Positions 59,378-64,000 of a stretch of DNA of 64,000 bases are shown piece after piece. Both the position numbers and the translations under genes were made by a program. The DNA lies in NCBI GenBank assembly GCA_019009955.1, contig CM032228.1, forward strand, positions 67,259,501 through 67,323,500, read 5' to 3'. This DNA comes from Riptortus pedestris (Eukaryota; Arthropoda; Insecta; Hemiptera; Alydidae). How positions within the stretch are numbered: the stretch's first letter is position 1; each line of letters opens with the position of its first letter. The notes beneath the pieces were generated by a model that was given only the letters and a program-made list of their open reading frames with translations, searched no databases and was not told the origin of the DNA.

Positions 59378-60342
59378 TATATCCCTTAAGGGAAATCAAC
59401 TATTGAGGTCGTACTCATGGCGCAATTTTCGAAGTTTTTCTTCAAATGTCCATCGATCCTACCCAGTAAATGACGAAAATGAAGTCCATTCAAATCTGTA
59501 TGTGTATATATATATATATATATGTTTGTCTGTTACCGCTATAGCGATCGCAATTTTTGTCTGATCGTTACCAAACTCAATACTTAGTCGTTTTATGTAA
59601 ACAGAAAGATCAAGTTCGTTAATGGCTGAAATCGGAACTTGGGGAGGAGAGTATAGAGGCGGAGAATTTTGAAAATTCAATTTATCTCCGACTATACGTC
59701 GGATCGAAAAAGCGTATAGAACCAAAAAAGAGTGTATTGCAAATTAAACGGTCTACAAATAGTGTTCTATACATATTTTCTTTATCATGAATATTAATCA
59801 AGATATTTGGATTTTATAGTTTTCGGCTATTAGTAAACCTCCTCTCCTACTCGCGTTACATAAATAATAAGCTGTTATATCATGAACTGCGTTGTTACAA
59901 GGTTCAATACGGAATATTGTTTTCATTGAACTTTTACTTTATGAGATATATGCAAATACGTTCTGTTGATACCCCCCCCCTCCACTTCTTTTGTTCTTGG
60001 ATTACTAAAATTTAAGTAATTGGGATTAAAATTATTCTGATTCATTACAAATTACACCATTAGCTATAGTAAATAGTTTTCAATAAAATTAATGTGTTGT
60101 ATTCAGATATATATCATTAATGGTTTTTCTTTCCGATGAAGATGAGGATGGCTGGCCGGCTTGATTAGAATTCCGACGCTTTCCGTTGTAGAGTTATTAA
60201 CTTGTAACTGAACTATTTCTCATTACCGTTTGTATTTATTCACTTAATGTTTGCGGTGGTGTTACTCGTATGTATTCTATTGTAAAACTTCACTTGGGAA
60301 ATCTGCTTAGTTTATGCAGCCCCTGCGTGACGGACTTTTTCC
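59378..60342 (+). mobile_element. H1 Helentron-like copy, full length (long form)
   Basis: Starts ATATCCCTTAAGGGAAATCA. The 5' module has the 'aatgtccatcgatcctaccc' block, then a short (TA)n core (59500-59523), the body with a C/G-rich block, and the long 3' module. It ends GGGAAATCTGCT (60296-60307), ATGCAGCCCCTGCGT (one stem mismatch) and GACGGACTTTTT. 965 bp, matching the 14.1-kb copy in extent. Confidence 0.76.
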
Positions 60343-60629
60343 CCACTCCTGGCAATTTTCCCAGTAGCTGTAGACTGTTATTCTGCTCATTTTAACTCTG
60401 TAATGGTTATCGTTAATAAAAGTGTTCTTTTAAAAGGCATTCACGCTTACTTTATACTTAACTGGCCCTGGAATGGAGGGGCTTAGCAGAAGTTTTCATG
60501 TCAAAGGTAATCAATTTCCATCAATTTGGAAAACTTTGGATTTTAAATCTTAACTGCTTATTATACCCAAAGTATATTGGAGCCTAGCACTTTAAATCGT
60601 GATCTATTTCCTGAGTCCCCAAATTACAT

Positions 60630-60760
60630 TGAACCAGACGACAGACTGGCTCCAGGAATATCAGGTCTGCAGGCGAGATACAATAGAGGTCCGAGGATAC
60701 TGCCCTGTTGAATTACAAGGAAATAACAGTGATCAGTTGAGATAGAATCAATATTGTGAA
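60630..60760 (-). pseudogene. Non-LTR reverse transcriptase fragment
   Basis: On the minus strand one frame reads 'DSISTDHCYFLVIQQGSILG', then 'PLLYLACRPDIPGA'. QGS-I/V-LGPLLYL is the conserved RT motif (G.PQGSVLGPLLF) of Jockey/RTE-type LINEs. About 40 codons are recognisable and no other domain. The DNA of this fragment shares the 20-mer AGGAAATAACAGTGATCAGT with the 84-bp minisatellite 1.5 kb away. Confidence 0.62.
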
Positions 60761-61092
60761 TGGGACTTCCGAAGAATGAGCTTAGCGCTAAAATAAATTC
60801 TGTCGGAAAGGGAAAGCCTTTAAATCAACACCAGTGTACACAGAATATTTATTTATATCCTTCTTCTTTGATTATTTTGATTATTTGTAGGTTACACAAA
60901 TTTTTATGCTTCTAACAATTATATTAGTTGTTATTATCAAGACCAAATTAGAATTAGAGATTTCCAGTAGTTTTCCATATTAATAACTTAGCCGAAGAAA
61001 ACAATCAATACACATTTTTATGTCTCTTATTTGACGAGGAAATAAATAAATCAAATATGTGTGTCTCAGTTTAAATATTTTTAATTTTTATT

Positions 61093-61316
61093 TTTTATTT
61101 ATTTTCATCCACTTTTTGCTACTTCGGTAAATTGGGACGAGCTATGTACAGTTTACCACCCTTTTCTAGCCAGGGTGGGACTAAGGAATTTATTTAATGA
61201 GTCCGTCACTAAAGAAATTTCTACTGCCCAGCGGGGGTATGGAACCCGCCACTCTAGGTTTCCCATATGGACTTAAGACGAACGCCTTAACTCACCACTG
61301 CCAACATGAGCCCCTT
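61093..61316 (-). mobile_element. tRNA-derived SINE (reverse strand)
   Basis: Reverse-strand copy with head GGGGCTCATGTTGGCAGTGG (61315 down), a weakened B-box ('gtggcgggttccatacc') and the body 'ccacccttttctagcc', 'ccactttttgctac'. Confidence 0.72.
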
Positions 61317-61711
61317 AAAAAAAATAATAAATAAATAAAAATTTTAAACTTAAATTAAACTTTTTCAAATCTTAAAACAGAAGAAAAATGGTAAAAATGC
61401 AAGAATAATTTCTCGCCCGTTTTTCTGAAAACTCTTTCCTGACCCCATTAAGAAAATTACATTATAAAACATTCTCCTAGACATTTTACAAAATGGCATA
61501 GACACTAAAACGTTTTGCAAGTGAATCGAGACAGGAATATGAGAATTATAAACGTAATATAGAAAAGCATTTAATTGAAGTTATTGTGCTTAAAAGGAAA
61601 ATTAAAAACCTACTTGTAAATGGAAGACGCTTTTAAAAAATATCCCATCTTAAATTTATTAGATAACGAAAGGACGGTCACTGAACGCTACTGTTATTAT
61701 TATTTTTTTTT

Positions 61712-61864
61712 TAAATTATTTATTAACGTCAACTTTTTTCTACTAAGGCTAATTGGGACGGGTTATCTACAGGTTACCATCCTTTTCCATCCAGATTGGG
61801 ACTATCGATTTTATTTAATGAATTTCGTCACTAAATAAATTCCTTTGCCCAGGCGGAGTAATGA
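61712..61864 (-). mobile_element. tRNA-derived SINE fragment (reverse strand), cut by piggyBac
   Basis: Tail and body are present ('tatttattaacgtcaac', 'aattgggacgggttatctac', 'gcccaggcgg'), but the tRNA-like head stops just before the TTAA at 61865, where the piggyBac element starts. Confidence 0.6.
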
Positions 61865-63311
61865 TTAACACTCCAATACACGCGCCCCCTAGTGAGACAT
61901 AAATACACGCGTGTCATCTGTCAGATGACTGTTCACTTATTTGTCAAAAGTGAATAATATAATTGTTTTTTTGTAATTTTGCAGAAATAATGGTGCATAG
62001 ATAAATGAAAAAGTTCATAAATTTGTATTTGAAAAAAATTATCTGTATATAAATTTTCAAAAATGTTAAATTTTTGTAACACAGTTGCCACGGTAGTTTA
62101 GTTTCAATTTTATTCCTTATTACTGGCTTGCAAAAGGTAAATCAACTAGGAAACCTAGGAACACAATATCTGTGTGGAATTGGAATATCTCAATTCCAAA
62201 ACCATTACTAGCCCATAAGTCTGCCAGGTTCAGCTTCCTGGATTTATGTACCCCAGCTATGTAGAGTAGGCCAATCAACGCTTTGATCTCTGTTTTGTTT
62301 GTCTTCTTAGCGTCTCTAGGTCGTGAATAATTGTGTTGGACGACCTCGATATATTGGTTTGTGAAAGATACAATAATTTCCAACATGCTGTCGTCAAATA
62401 AGCAAGCCCATGATTCGAAAACATTTTCTGTGCCCTTTCCTTGGCCACGGAGTCTTTTCAGTAAGTTGTAGGTCCCTCTCTTCTTACTGGGGTAGGGAGT
62501 TTTTTTCCATGTAATTGAATCAATTACCTTTTTTCCCTTCTTATGGTGACAAACAAAAACAGGCTCATTGTCATCACAGCCAGTCGATGCTTCCGAATCA
62601 CTTTGACTTGTATCTGAGTTCTCTTCCCGTTCTTCAATCTCTTCTTCTGCATCAGTGTCAAATTCCTCTGCAGGAACTTCATCAACAAGGTTTGAGGGCC
62701 CTGAAGCTTGAGATGCAGGGTCATCTTGAAAGTGTTCATCATTACTCAGGTCGCAGCCATCAAGAAGAAGTTGATGAATTTGTAAAATGTCATCAGTGTT
62801 ATTCAGATCAAAGTGTTTTTTCGTCGCCATATTGAATCTATGAAAAAGAAAACACAGTTTCAGTCAACAAACATACCAAAAACAAAATAAAATAGTCCAG
62901 AACATTGATCTGAACGAAAATGGTTGAAGAAAAAAAATGTTCTCATTATGAATAGCATGAATACACGCGTGTCATCTGTGAGATGACCATGCGCTTATCA
63001 GGTAGAAATACACATTTCTAAAAAATATTGTTATCACAAGGTATCAACAAATTGTAACAAAAAAATGTGAAAGGTAGAAATCCGATATCGGGCATTATGA
63101 AAAACTTACATTTTTACACGCGTGTCATCTGTGAAATTCTCTCGGCCAAAACACGCACAAACTGCACTGGACGCACTCTCACCGGCAACAGAACTGTCGA
63201 GCTAGACGAGCTTGAGGAATACTAGGGCGGGGAACCAGGCTTCCATCAAACTTATGACGGAAAAACAGAACTGGTCATCTGTGAGATGACGCGCGTGTGT
63301 TGGAGAGTTAA
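61865..63311 (-). mobile_element. piggyBac deletion derivative with TTAA duplication
   Basis: TTAA at 61865-61868 and 63308-63311 flank terminal inverted repeats CACTCCAATACACGCGC (61869-61885) and, on the other strand, CTCTCCAACACACGCGC (63307-63291), 15 of 17 identical. A short self-complementary motif, GTCATCTGTGAGATGAC or a close form, recurs near both ends: 61913-61929, 62971-62987, 63274-63290, and half of it at 63124-63130, usually after ACACGCGT. These are candidate transposase-binding sites. The interior holds only the N-terminal third of a transposase. Confidence 0.85.
62120..62830 (-). pseudogene. piggyBac transposase, N-terminal fragment
   Basis: 236 codons starting MATKKHFDLN at 62830. 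Residues about 35-95 are acidic and disordered, typical of piggyBac N-termini ('DTDAEEEIEEREENSDTSQS'). The DDE_Tnp_1_7 (piggyBac) domain starts about residue 135: 'NVFESWACLFDDSMLEIIVS', 'TNKTEIKALIGLLYIAGVHK', 'NLADLWASNGFGIEIF'. After about residue 212 the match ends and the last 20 or so residues are unrelated, so an internal deletion removed the rest. The usual length is near 600 residues; the catalytic aspartates and the Cys-rich C-terminus are absent. The fragment might bind DNA poorly or not at all. No catalytic activity is possible. Confidence 0.82.
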
Positions 63312-63354
63312 GCAAATCAGCCTCATTTTTGGGCATATGTTAAATTAAATGTAT

Positions 63355-63525
63355 TTAAATTAAAATTATTAAGTAACGCCCACTTTTTGCTTTTAAGGCT
63401 AATTGGGACGGGTTATCTAAAGGTCCCTACACTTTTCTAGCCATGGGGGAATATGGATTTTTTTTTAATGAACTCCGTCCCTGAATAAATTCCTCTGTCC
63501 AGGCGGGAATCGAACTCGCCATTCT
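63355..63525 (-). mobile_element. tRNA-derived SINE (reverse strand), 5' head lost
   Basis: Body and tail ('ccactttttgcttttaagg', 'aattgggacgggttatctaa') with the B-box region 'ggcgggaatcgaactcgcca' at 63501-63520. Ends before the A-box. Confidence 0.68.
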
Positions 63526-63539
63526 AGGTTTATTTAAAT

Positions 63540-63672
63540 GCATTTAAATTAAAATTATTAATTTACGTGCACTTTTTGCTTCTAAGGCTATTTGGGACAG
63601 GTTATCTAAAGGTTCCTACACTTTTCTAGCCATGGTGGAAATATGAATTTTTTATTAATGAACTCCGTCCCA
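63540..63672 (-). mobile_element. tRNA-derived SINE fragment (reverse strand)
   Basis: A second, similar body fragment starting 'ttaaattaaaattatta', as the preceding copy does, so the two (63355 and 63540) may come from a local duplication rather than from separate insertions. Confidence 0.6.
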
Positions 63673-63674
63673 AA

Positions 63675-64000
63675 ATTCCTCAAGTGCGTCACGTACTTGC
63701 ATTTATCTCATAAAATAAAAGTTCAATGAGAACATTATTTGGTATTTGAGCTTCATATAAAGTACGTCATATTATAATAGCTTATTGCTGATTTGATAAG
63801 AGTAGGAGTGGGGGGTATACAGAAGGCCCAAAATTAAAAAAAATGCGAATATCTCCGTTAAAACTAATGATAAAGAATAAATGTATATAACAATAATTAT
63901 ACTAAAATTTAGTCGAAATAAGATTGGTCATGTACAATGTTTCGATCCGTAGAATAATAACGGAGATGTTTTGAATTTTCTAAAATCCCCCCACCTCACT
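63675..64000 (-). mobile_element. H1 Helentron-like 3' half (reverse strand), runs off the window
   Basis: 'gtgcgtcacgtacttgcatttatctcataaaataaaagttcaatgag' in blocks, 'tattgctgatttgataagagtagg', and 'gatccgtagaataataacgg' match the H1 body in reverse. The hairpin is not intact. The copy continues beyond the window end. Confidence 0.55.

Noticed and set aside
62515..62835. Plus-strand frame of 106 codons
   Set aside because: Antisense shadow of the piggyBac N-terminal fragment, which has clear family motifs on the minus strand.

Overview
The window is intergenic DNA from an animal, most likely an arthropod or another AT-rich invertebrate. It is strongly AT-rich, has long (TA)n, (CA)n and (CT)n microsatellites, and carries eukaryotic transposons of almost every class: Helitron/Helentron-like, Ty3/gypsy LTR, R2-like and Jockey-like LINEs, mariner, piggyBac, hAT, Merlin and a tRNA-derived SINE. 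I found no convincing host protein-coding gene, no rRNA or functional tRNA gene, and no CRISPR array. I cannot name the species.

The main component is one dispersed repeat family, called H1 here, with at least a dozen good copies and many fragments on both strands. Its layout is a palindromic 5' end (AGCAGATTTCCC inside GATTTCCCTTAAGGGAAATC), a conserved module of about 100 bp, a core microsatellite (usually (TA)n), a middle and 3' body, an inverted GGGAAATCTGCT, the hairpin ACGCAGCCCCTGCGT, and a terminal GACGGACTTTT. This is the architecture of non-autonomous Helentron (DINE-like) elements. A second group (H2/H3) has canonical Helitron 3' ends (hairpin then CTAG, T flank), internal units of about 298 bp, and a chimeric form that carries an H1 fragment.

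Layout: 1-2.4 kb is unassigned AT-rich sequence; 2.4-3.9 kb H1 copies; 4.3-6.5 kb a Helitron; 8.6-9.5 and 13.0 kb Penelope-like hairpins, two of them as an inverted pair; 9.7-10.9 kb a second Helitron; 14.1-15.1 kb a full H1 copy; 17.2-21.1 kb a complete but defective Ty3/gypsy element inserted in a mariner transposase remnant; 21.2-25.6 kb an H1 3' end and three Helitrons in one orientation; 27.4-28.9 kb two H1 copies head to tail; 29.7-30.6 kb a Jockey-like LINE 3' end; 32.0-33.9 kb an R2-like LINE inside H1 sequence; 36-39 kb hAT and Merlin scraps; 41.6-42.1 kb a 500-bp C tract with a strict 16-bp period; 43.8 kb a long hairpin; 45.5-46.0 kb a CT/CA tract; 47.6-49.1 kb the inverted partner of the chimeric Helitron; 51-57 kb H1 copies and a second Jockey copy; 57.1-59.3 kb an 84-bp minisatellite broken by a SINE; 60.7 kb a LINE reverse transcriptase scrap; 61.9-63.3 kb a piggyBac deletion derivative among SINEs.

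Nothing here acts as an intact autonomous system. Every transposase, reverse transcriptase and integrase seen is truncated or broken, and no Rep/helicase is present, so the Helitron/Helentron copies must have moved in trans. The value of the window is its record of nesting, template switching and rolling-circle-style tandem insertion.
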